Notes under the pieces: model-generated
What the model was told of the DNA's origin: nothing
The model's database searches: none
Seen by the model: only the letters and a program-made list of their open reading frames with translations
Part shown: positions 31,908-43,586 of the stretch, in pieces
Numbering within the stretch: position 1 is the stretch's first letter
Layout of the letters: each line of letters opens with the position of its first letter
Position numbers and translations under genes: made by a program
Origin: Bimastos eiseni
Taxonomy: Eukaryota > Annelida > Clitellata > Crassiclitellata > Lumbricidae
Reading direction: 5' to 3'
Length of the DNA stretch: 64,000 bases
Assembly: GCA_959347315.1 (NCBI GenBank)
Contig: OY365815.1
Coordinates: 1,274,501-1,338,500, forward strand

Positions 31908-32184
31908 AATGTCTATATCTTGGTTATTCTTTCATCGAATGAAGATATCTGAACAGATCTGTTATGCTTATAGGCCCATACACAAGCTGTAAAAAATTTA
32001 TTCACTGTGGAGGAGATCGACTTTTTCGCTCGAAAAAACCGATGGACTAACCTTCATCGATTTTTTAGGACAAAAAAGTTGACCTTCTCCAAACTGAATA
32101 ATTTTGCTAAAGCTTGTGTATGGGACTATAGGCATTAACAGACTGCAAAAATATCTTCATTTAATGAAAAAATAACAGAAATAT
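31908..32184. mobile_element. Fold-back element, copy B counterpart of 18,860–19,136
   Basis: The hairpin centre again has the CTAACC loop orientation. The arms are nearly identical to copy A. Confidence 0.7.
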
Positions 32185-32336
32185 GGACATTTTTATTTTT
32201 TCAAAATAAAAATTTGGGGGAGAAATACAATGATTTTTAACCTAAATTAGGTTCATATAGGTTCTGTTTATCAAAATAAACTATTTTAAAGTGATTCTTA
32301 AATACTTTAAAATTTCTCGATTTTTCAGAAAAACCC

Positions 32337-32600
32337 AAATATCTCTGTTATTTTTTTATTAAATGAAGATATTTTTGCAGATCTGTGATGCTTGTAGGCC
32401 CTGGAGCAACATTATTTGGTTTGAAGAAGGTCGATTTTTTTGCGCGAAAAAAACCGATGATGTAACCGTCCATCGGTTTTTTCGGACAAAAAAGTCGACC
32501 TTCTCCGAACTGAATAATTTTTTCACAGCTTGTTTATGGGCCTGTGGGCAAAAGCGGACTGCAGAAATATCTTCACTTGATGAAGAAATAACGAAGATAT
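32337..32600. mobile_element. Fold-back element with altered loop, copy B
   Basis: Counterpart of 19,290–19,552, but the hairpin loop reads TAACCG instead of GGTTAG (CCGATGATGTAACCGTCCAT here), as if flipped while the arms stayed the same. Confidence 0.7.
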
Positions 32601-32749
32601 TAAAATTTTAAACCATAAAATATAAAAATAAAAATGTTTAAATATGATGATTTTTGACCTCAATTAGGTTCATACAGTTTCTCTTTATCATAATAAACTA
32701 TTTTAAAGTGATTATAAAACAGTTTAAAATTCTCAATTTTTTAAGAATA

Positions 32750-34945
32750 TTGTATGAAATCCAAGAAAACTCAAATTACGTACTTCTTACTAACTTAATT
32801 AAACTGGATCAATCTTTAATTCATATCGCTCAACTTACTTACTTAATAACTAACTCAAATTGTGTCAATCTTTAAAAAAACAATCAAATTACTTACTTAC
32901 AAGCTGACTCAAACTGTATCGATCTTTAAATCACACTTAAATAACTTACTTACCAACTTACTCAAACTGAATCAATCTTTAAACTACACTCAAACTACTT
33001 ACTTACTAATTTAACACAAACTGAATCAACCATTAAAGTACACTCAAATAACCTACTCACTTACTAGCTTATTCAAACTGAATCAATCTTTAAGTTATAA
33101 CACTCAAATTACTTACTTACTTATCAACTTAATTTATTAATTTATTATATTACACTCAACTAACTAACGTAGTTACTAACTTAATCAAACTGAATCAATC
33201 TTTACACTCAAATACCCTACTTACTTAGTATCTTAATCAAACTGAATCAATCATTAAAGTACACTAAAATAACTAACTTACTTACTAGCTTATTCAAAAT
33301 GAATCAATCTTTAAGTCATAAGACTCAAATTACTTACTTATTACCAAGTTAATCAAACTGAACTAATAATTAAATTACACTTAAATAACTAACTTACCTA
33401 CTAACTTAATCAAACTGAATCAATCTTTAAATCATAAGACTCAAATTACTTACTTACAAACTTAATCAAACTGAATTAATAATTAAATTACACTCAAACA
33501 ACTAACTTACTTACTAACTTAATCAAACTGAATCAATCTTTACACTCAAATACCCTACTTACTTAGTATCTTAATCAAACTGGATCAATCATTGAAGTAC
33601 ACTAAAATAACTAACTTACTTACTAGCTTATTCAAAATGAATCAATCTTTAAGTCATAAGACTCAAATTACTTACTTACTTACAAACTTAATCAAACTGA
33701 ATTAATAATTAAATTACACTCAAACAACTAACTTACTTACTAACTTAATCAAACTGAATCAATCTTTAAATCATGAGACTCAAGTTACTTACTTACTTAC
33801 AAACTTAATCAAACTGAATCAATCTTTAAATCATAAGACTCAAATTACTTACTTACTAACTTAATTAAACTGAATTAATAATTAAATTATACTCTAATAA
33901 CTAACTTACTTACTAACTTAATCAAACTGAGTCAATCTTTAAATCATAAGACTCAAATTACTTACTTACTTACTAACTTAATCAAACTGAATTAATAATT
34001 AAATTATACTCCAATAACTAACTTACCTACTAACTTAATCAAACAGAATCAATCTTTAAATCATAAGACTCAAATTACTTACTTACTTACTAAGTTAATC
34101 AAACTGAATTAATAATTAAATTATACTCCAATAACTAACTTACCTACTAACTTAATCAAACTGAATCAATCTTTAAATCATAAGACTCAAATTACTTACT
34201 TACTTACAAACTTAATCAAACTGAATTAAAAATTAAATTACACTTAAATTACTAACTTACCTACTAACTTAATGAAACTGAATCAATCTTTTAATCATAA
34301 GACTCAAATTACTTACTTACTTACAAACTTAATGAAACTGAATTAAAAATTAAATTACACTTAAATAACTAACTTACCTACTAACTTAATCAAACTGAAT
34401 CAATCTTTAAATCATAAGACTCAAATTACTTACTTACTTACAAACTTAATCAAACTGAATTATTAATTAAATTACACTTAAATAACTAACTTACCTACTA
34501 ACTTAATCAAACTGAATCAATCTTTAAATCATAAGACTCAAATTACTTACTTACTTACAAACTTAATCAAACTGAATCAATCTTTAAATCATGAGACTCA
34601 AGTTACTTACTTACTTACAAACTTAATCAAACTGAATTAATAATTAAATTACTCTCAAACAACTAACTTAATCCAACTCAATCAATCTTTAAATCATAAG
34701 ACTCAAATTACTTACTTACTAACTTAATCAAACTGAATTAATAATTAAATTACTCTCAAACAACTAACTTAATCAAACTCAATCAATCTTTAAATCATAA
34801 GACTCAAATTACTTACTTACTAACTTAATTAAACTGAATTAATAATTAAATTATACTCCAATAACTAACTTTCTTTACTAACTTAATCAAACTGAGTCAA
34901 TCTTTAAATCATAAGACTCAAATTACTTACTTACTTACCAACTTA
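32750..34945. repeat. Dimeric AT-rich satellite array (copy B, about 2.2 kb)
   Basis: Same alternating monomers as at 19,700–21,391, about 500 bp longer, with extra internal blocks at roughly 32,980–33,600. Confidence 0.93.
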
Positions 34946-35054
34946 TAATAAAAGCATCATTGAGTAGATATCTTGATGGGGTACGCTATATATAAATGTT
35001 CGATTACATTACATTACTACTGGTATTAATAATACAAGTAATGGTAATAATTAC

Positions 35055-35231
35055 CTTATCATTCCAAACAAGAAGCTGTGCGCTGCTGCCCTCCAAAGGA
35101 CGATCGAATCCTCGATAGATGTACTTCATCAGCGTGTACTGTCTCGTCTAGTAGAGGCCTTTGAGGCCGGCCTCAATCTCATTGGCCTTGAACGACATCA
35201 GAACCTTCATCACGGACTGCAACGCTCTGTC
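35055..35231 (-). pseudogene. ARPC5: ARPC5 pseudogene copy B, third exon with the same stop
   Basis: Acceptor and donor as in copy A, 177 nt. The in-frame TAG is at 35,148–35,150. The only differences from copy A are two synonymous third-position changes. Confidence 0.85.
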
Positions 35232-35747
35232 CTGAAGAAAATAAAACAAATAGTTTACTTATTTGAAAAGCAGAACTCAGCAATGACATGTCATGAGTAG
35301 ATATCTTAGAGGGGCGCTATATAAGTGCTCGATTACATTACATGGCTACACTTAATATTTAAACAACAAACAGCTTTGGTTTAACAGTACTATTGAATAA
35401 AGAGACACACACAGACCATCACATTACATATAAAAACTGGGGCCAAACGAAATGCACTGTAAAGATATCTTCCCCAAAAACAATCAAAGTAAAAAAGAGT
35501 TGGGACAGAGTCATCAATTAATTACAAATGAAATTTCATGGCTTGCCACAAAAAATAAAAATGAATTCATGGCACAGAAACAACCGACCACTAAGTCTCA
35601 CTGAATCTGTAATCTCTAAATATCCTCTGATACTTTTGCATCACTATCTACAGCCGAAAAACTACTTTCAAAGACTTTTTCAGCAACACCAAAATCTTAG
35701 AACTTCTATAGCACAGCTATAATGATACACCAAGCATCAATCAACAG

Positions 35748-36660
35748 AACTCCTATAGGAGTGCCTTTGATAAGTTTCTCTGCTAGTGGAGCTATATAAA
35801 TTAACGATTACAATCATAATAACAATTACTCGCAAGCAGACTCTGTTGGATTCAACAATGCTCATATCTGGACAATTACATGGAACGCCTTTCAGCAAAG
35901 TTTTACAAGGCAGCCATTCACACTGTACTCAGGATCCTGTGGATCATTTGTCTTCAAACGAAGCTGTGGAGAATTGCATCGTTTTATAAGCTGGAAAATC
36001 TTGACTGCTTAACACTCTAACAATGAGCAACATTGCCTATCAAGTCACTTTTAGTGCATGTACATCGCTAGTGTTAAAAAAACTCCACCATGGCTGCCCG
36101 TGACATAGCTCTGTCAGTCATGCTGACCAGTGTAATCTTCATTAATGTCTGATTGATGAGTATAACTTTCTTTACATTTATTACACTGTGTTGTGTCTGC
36201 ACTGTAAAAGCTGATGCTGCTGCCAAGAAAAATCTCTGTCTTCGATTACACCTTGTACATCTTAACAACACTAATAACTGAGCGAGGAGCTTACCAATCC
36301 TTACCTTATAATGTGAGACAATGCTTCCCTTTGACTTACCTGATACAATGCGTGATAGATCGAGAGACAGAGGCAGAGGCCCTGTACTAGACACTGACAT
36401 AGAGACACAATTTCTCTGTATCAGGTCTGTCCCTATCAGCCCCCCACCCCATCAGCCCCCACCCCATCAGCCCCCACCCCATCCCCACCCCATCCCCACC
36501 CCACCCCATCAGCCCCCCACCCCATCCTCACCCCCATCCCATCAGCCCCCCACCCCAACCTCACCCCATCCCCACCCCATCAGCCCCCCACCCCATCCCC
36601 ACCCCACCAGCCCCCCACCCCATCCTCACCCCATTCCCACCCCATCAGCCCCCCACCCCA
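35748..36660. other. Segment present only in copy B
   Basis: About 0.9 kb replaces the 520 bp found in copy A. It starts near GGAGCTATATAAATTAACGA (35,788), includes unassigned sequence with a good minus-strand donor (TCAG|GTAAGT near 36,340) and ends in a C-rich minisatellite. No ARPC5 exon was recognised in it. Confidence 0.65.
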
Positions 36661-36665
36661 TCCTC
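36441..36665. repeat. C-rich minisatellite, copy B only
   Basis: Variants of CAGCCCCCCACCCCATCCC repeated for about 220 bp. The minus strand has many runs of four or more G at short spacing (GGGGTGGGG), so it could form quadruplexes. The His/Pro-rich frame across it is a by-product. Confidence 0.93.
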
Positions 36666-37307
36666 AATTTCTTTGATGGTACCCTCCCATTTTGTTACCT
36701 GTCATGAGAGAAATCAATAGTAATTATTTTTAGAATGTTGGATACATATTTAGATATTTAGAGGTGGCAACATTTGTGAAGCTAATGAAATTATTATCTT
36801 AACGAAATTAGTATCCGACACTACGTTATTCTCGCTTACTTATTAATCAGTAAAATTGTTCAGATGCAATATCAACAGATTCAACACGGGAGTGTCAAAT
36901 GTTTTTATAAGAACTGGACTTTTAAGTAAATGGATCTAAAAAACTGTCTTAACAATTTCATTGCAACACTCATTTTGGAACAGTCAATCAGTAGTCATCA
37001 GTGACTTTAGTTGCCCTACTCAAATACTCTGTGGAATATCATCACCGACAAGCAGCAACTTTCTGACCCCTGGGTATTTGGCTTGGGGCGTGAGACCACC
37101 AGCATTATGTCATCTCTCCTTCTCTTCATCACTTGTTGTGTTAAGACAATCTAAACAGTTCATGGAGTGTTGTACGTGAAGTTATTCGCATAATATTTTT
37201 GTCAATGGCAGTATCCCGATATTTGAACAGAATGCCATTGAGAAGTTGGAAGACATATTTAGCTAATGGCAGAAACTGAAGAAGAACATTAATCACAGAA
37301 CTGCGCC

Positions 37308-37493
37308 TTCACCGCTGATGCCTTTGCAAAGCACTGTACCACCAAAATTCAATCTGTTAGAGCTAACATCTCTGGCTTGTCTCCACTCGAATTCGTCTCT
37401 ACTAACTGCACTCTAACGACCTTAAGTTAGGTAACTTCTGATGAGCTACAAACCATTATCAAGTCTTCCATTGCAAAGTCATGTGAGCTCAAG
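37308..37493 (+). pseudogene. CR1/L2-like linker fragment, copy B
   Basis: Counterpart of 23,363–23,548, nearly identical, with the same internal stop before VTSDELQTIIKSSIAKSCEL. Confidence 0.65.
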
Positions 37494-37689
37494 GTAAAAG
37501 TGTATTTTAGCGTCTTTTATTACCCTATGTGCTTGTGGTGTATTTTAGCGTATTTAATTATTTCCTTCGTTATATCATGTGTTTTGTAAGTAGGAGCTGG
37601 ATTGATGATAATAATAATGCTTTTAAATGGAAGCTGAATTGCTTAAAAGAATTTTAAAGTGTGTTTTAGAGTATTTAATTAAACAAAAT

Positions 37690-38175
37690 GTTGATAAGAA
37701 ATTCCACTAGATTTAACCGAGATGCCGTTTTGTCATCAATTGAACTTCCAATTATGCATGATATTTTTACTGATCCAGCTTCCATTCATGCATATTTCTC
37801 TTCGTCAATCCACTTTCCATTTAAGTATATTTCTTTTCATCAATCCACCTTCCATTTACGTATATTTCTTTTAATCAATCGTGCATACAAGTCCTTATTT
37901 ACATCGATTCCACGTCCATAGCAACGACATTCTCGCATCAATTAAGCATAAGCATGATGTTTTCATCGATCCAGCTTCCACTTAAGCATAATTTCTTGCA
38001 TCAATTCAGTTTCTACTTGCACATTCTTCTTTTTCATCGATCCCGTCTCCATTTAAGCATAAGCATGATATTTTCATCGATCCAGCTTCCATTTAAGCAT
38101 AATTTCTTGCATCAATCAAGTTTCTACCTGCACATTCTTCTTTTTCATCGATCCCGTCTCAATTACAGTTGGACA
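37690..38175. repeat. CATCGATCCAGCTTCCATT repeats, copy B
   Basis: Counterpart of 23,740–24,230, including the 110-bp tandem pair from about 37,946. Confidence 0.75.
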
Positions 38176-38301
38176 TCTATTCACGTCAAATAATAAAATA
38201 ATGGTATAATAACATACGCTAAAATTCACTTTTACCGAGCTCGATCTTCTACCAACGCTCTTGCTGCATGAGTTCATTGAGGATCTTCTTTCGCTACTCA
38301 C

Positions 38302-38399
38302 CTGCCTCTGAAGGTCCGATAGTCAGTCGCCTGATCCTCTTCGTAGCTCTCGTCCGAAAACCGGTCAATATCCACTCTCCTGAAAGCGGTGATTCTCAT
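38302..38399 (-). pseudogene. ARPC5: ARPC5 pseudogene copy B, first coding exon
   Basis: Identical over 98 nt to copy A, with ATG at 38,399–38,397 and donor GTGAGT. The expected second exon is missing between here and 35,231 as well. Confidence 0.75.
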
Positions 38400-38829
38400 G
38401 TTATTTGACTTTTAAAAAAATACATGCACTTAATTTAAAGATTTGTACTTTCATAAACAACCATAATATTATGCGTGGTAAACAACGCAGGTTTCCTGCC
38501 CTACGATGCCAATTCATAGACTACATATTGCTCTCAGAGCATCGGATAGTGTTGCGCTTTTTCTTAGCAGCTTAGCGACGCTATGCAAAATGTAAATGTA
38601 AACGTTTTTATATAACGACCGTATAATTATGGTCTCGACCCAGCTCATTTTTCAATGAGAGTCTGACCGGGTGATATCCATCGCCACCGCTCATTCGTTT
38701 GAATGGCCTTATAAGGTCCCAGTGCAATGACTTTACTAACAAGAGATTGAAATTTCTGAAATAAACCAGCATTATTGTACGTAGTACTAGTAACATGGAT
38801 GTGCAATGAACGGGTGTCCAGAGGCTGAG

Positions 38830-39105
38830 TTAATTTTGCCCTTGCCTATTTGGCCGCCGACTCTGGTCGTAGAGTAATGGATCAGCCTAGAATTGCGACA
38901 GTTCAGCATCGTGCCTATGCCTCTTTTGGCCCTTCTCTCTGAAACAGCCTTCCTGCTGAGACTCGTACTGCAATCTCATCTAGCGGTAGCACAAATGTTT
39001 CTGCTCGTTCTCTTAAGACTTATTTCTTTTGGGTTTCTTCGCACTGGAAGCGCCTCTGATTAGGTTGTACAGCGAGATGCGCTTTATAAATCCGTAAGAA
39101 GACGC
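38830..39105 (+). pseudogene. CR1/L2-like RT C-terminal scrap, copy B
   Basis: Counterpart of 24,885–25,160 with the same stop in place of Trp. Confidence 0.65.
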
Positions 39106-39157
39106 ATGAGACGAATTATTTTCATCAACGTACTTCATGGACGATAAAATAACGCAG

Positions 39158-39262
39158 TCACCTAGCGAATGCAAACGAAACGGAATTGCTACACGCGCAT
39201 TCGCTAGGTCACCTAGCGAATGCAAACGAAACGGAATTGCTACACGCGCATTCGCTAGGTGA
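39158..39262. repeat. Two tandem 51-bp hairpin units (copy B)
   Basis: Same as 25,213–25,317; the tandem doubling predates the 13-kb duplication. Confidence 0.9.
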
Positions 39263-40858
39263 CAGCACAGTTTAAAATCACCCACCTTATGTAAGTTATG
39301 TTGCATAAAGCAAGCAGGAATGGTTAACAGCGAGCAACCAACTTACCTCTATATCAGTGGCGTAGCGAGGGGGGGGCGAGTGGGGCGAACCGCCCCAGGC
39401 GGCACTTGTCCTAGGGGCGGCATTTTTGCTAAAAAATAAATAAATAAAATTATTGTTGTATAAGTTGCATTCTTCAAGATTTTTGTTCCTCTCGTCTAAA
39501 ACTGGCACAATGCGGCTTAGCTTTTCTTGACTTAAAACTAACATGCACGATACAGCCTACCAAAGTACCATCGACATGATCGAATTGCACCTAATGTTTT
39601 TAGACATCAGAGCAGTCCTCGGGTAATTTTGCGCCCTTTCGGAGTAATCCATTATAAGAGCGCCCCAAGTCCGTTGCATAAACAGTAAGATGTGAGAAAA
39701 TATGGGTCAAGCACACACTGCAAGGGGCACAAAGAAATGTTTCTTCTCAAAATGTATAGACGATTCTGGAAAAGGAAAATTAGGGGAAGGCGGGAGATTC
39801 AATAGAATATCGCTGTTGGAATTGGAATTAGCCTAAAACCAGTTTTTAATAACTAATTTATGAATTTCTTTTTATATTATCATAAACTTTTGTTCCTGAA
39901 AACATAACCGTATTATACCTAACATTCGGCGCCCTAAAATTTGGCGCCCTAGGCAGCTTCCTGTGTCGGATATAGACAGTTTAGAGAGAGTTTAGACATT
40001 ATTATTATTACTAAATTTATTTCATTCGATGGGTGCGAAAGTATACTGGCGAAATTAAATTAACTTGCATCCTGTTTCGATTAATATAATACAAACTGGG
40101 TTTTTTATATTTTTTATTTTCATCCAGACTTGATTTCAACTTACCAGCCAAATATGTTTACACTAACTTTAGTTAGGCCCCTACAACTAAAAAATATTCA
40201 TTTATTTTATGTCTTTTTTACTTTTGTACGTTTAATAGATTGTATTGACTGCGTTTCGTAGCGAAAATATCCAGGAAGTAAGACTGCCCAGTGCCAAGTG
40301 CCTACATTCTATAGCCATGTTGTTTAATGTTTTAGTTTAAAGGGAATGAAAGTATGAAGCCGTACCGTATCCGTTATCTGTATACTAAATAACCAGTTAC
40401 TAGTGTCACCAGCCGCCAGACCTACCATGGTCCCAGGCTCTCAGCATGGTTAACTGATAGGCCTATTATTTAGGACCTTCTATTCAATATGTAGAGATAA
40501 ATAATATTTTTTTACTGCTTAATTTCAATTTTGTGTGAACTTATAATTTCTTTATTGTGAGGCCTGCTTTATTATTTGCTTTATAAGTAGTTTATTACTT
40601 AATAAATGCTATCTTATTCTATTTTCTTATTTTTATATAAAATGATAGCGCATATTTAATTAGTCAAACAGTTTTAAATCTGACAGCGCAATGTGCATGC
40701 TATTGCCGATGCTGTTACAAGCTGTATATGACCTATAATGAATTTAATACTGAATAGAATAATCGTAATTTATAAAATGAAAACACTCCCTCATCGCCTT
40801 GCCATCCGACTATCTCCAGCATGCCTATCACTAAACGACGGTGCAATGTAGGCCTAGG

Positions 40859-41701
40859 CAGTGTTGGGCACGAGACCAAAACCTCGAGACCAAGACCGAG
40901 ACCAAAACCGATTGGTCCAAGACCAAGACCAAGACCGGCTGGTCCGAGACCAAGACCGGGTGGTCCGAGACCAAGACCAAGACCGATACTCATTTTTTAT
41001 AAGCAATTCAATTTAATAAGACGCTAAAACAAAATAATACGCTTAAAATATTAAGTTTATTACTGAAGAATATTAATCTTAATAATGGTCCAGAAAACAG
41101 TTTTACCGGCCAGTCTGAACTTTTGCGGGTTCAGTCCTTGGTTTCGACCTGAGAACATCACACTATAAATTGCTTACAGTACACGGTATAGGTTCTAAAT
41201 AAGACATCTGAACAAATAGATTAACGTTCCCTTTGAACGGTGTAGACCCACTTGTACTCTGAATTGTAGGTTAACAGTGATTACACCAGGCCGACCACAT
41301 AATTATTAGACTGTTCCAAAACCTTGACATTCTTGAAAGCAAATTTTGAAATGGGTGGTTTTGTTGCAAATGCATTTTTTTGCCCATAGTAACATGTATA
41401 TATAGATGTTCAGCACGTCATAAATCGATAACAATCACGTAGGGCCAAAACATCCGGTGTCTCTAATAATCGAAAGTGACCGACAAATATCAAAGAAATT
41501 GCTCTGATACGGCAAATGACCAAGAACGCTAGACTAAGACGGAGACCAATCCCAAGACCGTTCCTTTAAGACCATGGCCAAGACCGACGCAGTCGAGACC
41601 AAGACCAAGACCGGCGCATTCGAGACCAAGACCAAGACCGCAGTTTTCCGGTCTCGAGACCGTCTTGAGACCAAGACCGCGGTCTCGAGCCCACGTCACT
41701 G
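40859..41701. mobile_element. hAT-like element with GAGACCAAGACC repeats, copy B
   Basis: Same ends and same 12-bp flanking repeat (40,845–40,856, 41,702–41,713) as copy A. About 60 bp of the right-hand array is missing and a few units are added on the left. Confidence 0.65.
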
Positions 41702-41755
41702 AATGTAGGCCTACCGATCTGATCACTATTTATTACCGAAATTTGATACCGCCAC

Positions 41756-42410
41756 AAAATAAACTGAAGTGCATAGAGCTAAACTGCATTCAACTGAAGG
41801 GAATAGTATGTAAATAAGGTTGATTTGGATTAAATTAACTGAAAAGACATGAGCTGTTGCGCTAGGTTGAGCAGGGCTGGGGTGTCCAGAGCTGGGATAG
41901 GGTCAGGATCGGCTGGGCAGCCCTTCTGAGGATTAATGGGCTTGACAGAGCCGGGCTGAACTGACTCGACCGAAAATAAAATACAATAATATGCCTCAAA
42001 ATAAAGTGAAGTGTATAGAGCTGAACTGAGTAGAATTTAACGGAAATGTGTCGAAATTAATTTGAATTAGACTAAATTAACTTTAAAAAAGCTGTGCTTT
42101 TGTGCAAGGCTGGGTAGGGATGGGGTGCATAGGGTTGAGCCAGTGTCTTGCTCGCCTGGGCAGCCCTCCTGATGTATAATGGGCTGGACAGAGCTCTACT
42201 GATCTTACCACGGTCGGAAATAAAATAAAATAAATAACACAAAATAAACTGAAGTGCATAGAGCTGAACTAAAGTGAACTGTAGATAAATAAAGTTGATT
42301 TATATTAAATAAACTGAAAAGACATAAGCTGTTGTGCTAGGCTGGGCAGGGTTGGGATGTCCAGGGCTGGGATAGGGTCAGGATCGGCTGGGCAGCCCTT
42401 CTAAGGTTTA
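41756..42410. repeat. Three tandem copies of a 242-bp unit (copy B)
   Basis: Units start at 41,756, 41,998 and 42,241, matching copy A unit for unit. Confidence 0.88.
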
Positions 42411-43518
42411 ATGCACTTAATTGACAGTATATTTACCCATTTTGAACAAGTTGACTTGCTGGCTAATATTCACTGTGGAAACTCTCTGTGGTAGCAGTTT
42501 CAGTTAAACAACACTGTGTGGTGTCAAAGATCATTAGCGACATCCGCCTCATTTATCCAGGCTTTGGACTGGCACTGCCAGAGTGCGAGCAGTGGTGTAG
42601 CGTAAGACTCAGTTGACGCGCAGCTATCTATCTGAACATGTATGGCACGCAATCCACCGAAAGAGGTCGTTGTACTTAAATATTACATTGTACTTTACTA
42701 TATAATACGGCATTATTACATAAGTCGGATAGAACTTGAAAAGTCACCTGCTTTATTACAGTCTTCCTATTAATATTACGATTACCATCTTCTTTACAGA
42801 TTATGTGAAGCCAACAACTGTAACTGGCTGAATTTCAACGCTAGTTACGCTACATATGCACCTCTACTGTTTTTATTTCTCCCCGTCGGCAGGTAAACAG
42901 TATAATGGCTAAATGACGATTCTGACGTATATAATAACATAACCGCAATAAAAAGCAGTACTGCGGTTGCAATTGCCAATTTATATAGCGCCACTTCAGG
43001 TGAGACTCGTGAGAGGCGCTCCCAACCTAACACATCTCAGTACATCTTAAGATCTGCACAAAACAGAATGGTCGAGGAGATCATGTCTCAGGTTGTTATG
43101 AGTCTTATTCCAAGGGAATGGGTCGAAAACAAGAAAATTTCTATGCGGCACCGTAGTTGGCCGATCATTTGTAACAACCAAGTCGCTTTGCACAGTGAAG
43201 AAATGATGGAATAAGGGTTAAGATAAGTGCATTTGTTAATCATCTTCTTAATGCATTTTTCTGGACATATATAAGACATACCTAAATCGTTATATCTTCG
43301 TATCTTCTCCTGGTTGTGGTGTTTCATTTCCAATTATTTTTCGTCTTGGCTCGAAGGGGTATGACTGGAAAGGAGTAGCCTGGCTATGCAGTTGCTGGCG
43401 TCGAAGACGAGACACATGTAGGATATGGACACCACCCGGACAGTCGAGCAATTAAAGGAGTCCAATCGGCACGTAGGACGTCAACGTCGAGTGCTGGATC
43501 TCTACCCCACGTAACTCA

Positions 43519-43526
43519 TATAAAAG
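43519..43526 (+). promoter_or_regulatory. TATA-box-like site, copy B
   Basis: TATAAAAG with the downstream GC-rich leader. Here the sequence continues past the duplication end into GACGCCGCAGGCAAAGCCTC. It could be the promoter of an unidentified transcript or a decayed LTR. Confidence 0.3.
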
Positions 43527-43586
43527 TCCGAGTTGAAGACGCCTCGACCATCGCAACTCCCTGAACTCCGGAGATTAGTTCACAGT

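Larger units (their letters stand above)
29648..43586. repeat. Tandem segmental duplication, copy B (about 13.9 kb)
   Basis: Matches copy A from ATCGG at 29,648 to CACAGT at 43,586, after which unique sequence (ATCTAGATAC) begins. Two bases (CT) separate the end of A from the start of B, and only AT is shared between the joined ends, consistent with end joining. Copy B is about 0.8 kb longer, through a larger satellite and a 0.9-kb private segment. Confidence 0.95.

Noticed and set aside
36074..36400. Possible missing ARPC5 exon on minus near a good donor (36,340)
   Set aside because: The encoded residues (LSLDLSRIVS) do not resemble the ARPC5 segment expected there, and copy A lacks the sequence.
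36321..36707. Pro/His-rich 128-codon frame
   Set aside because: C-rich minisatellite; no counterpart in copy A.
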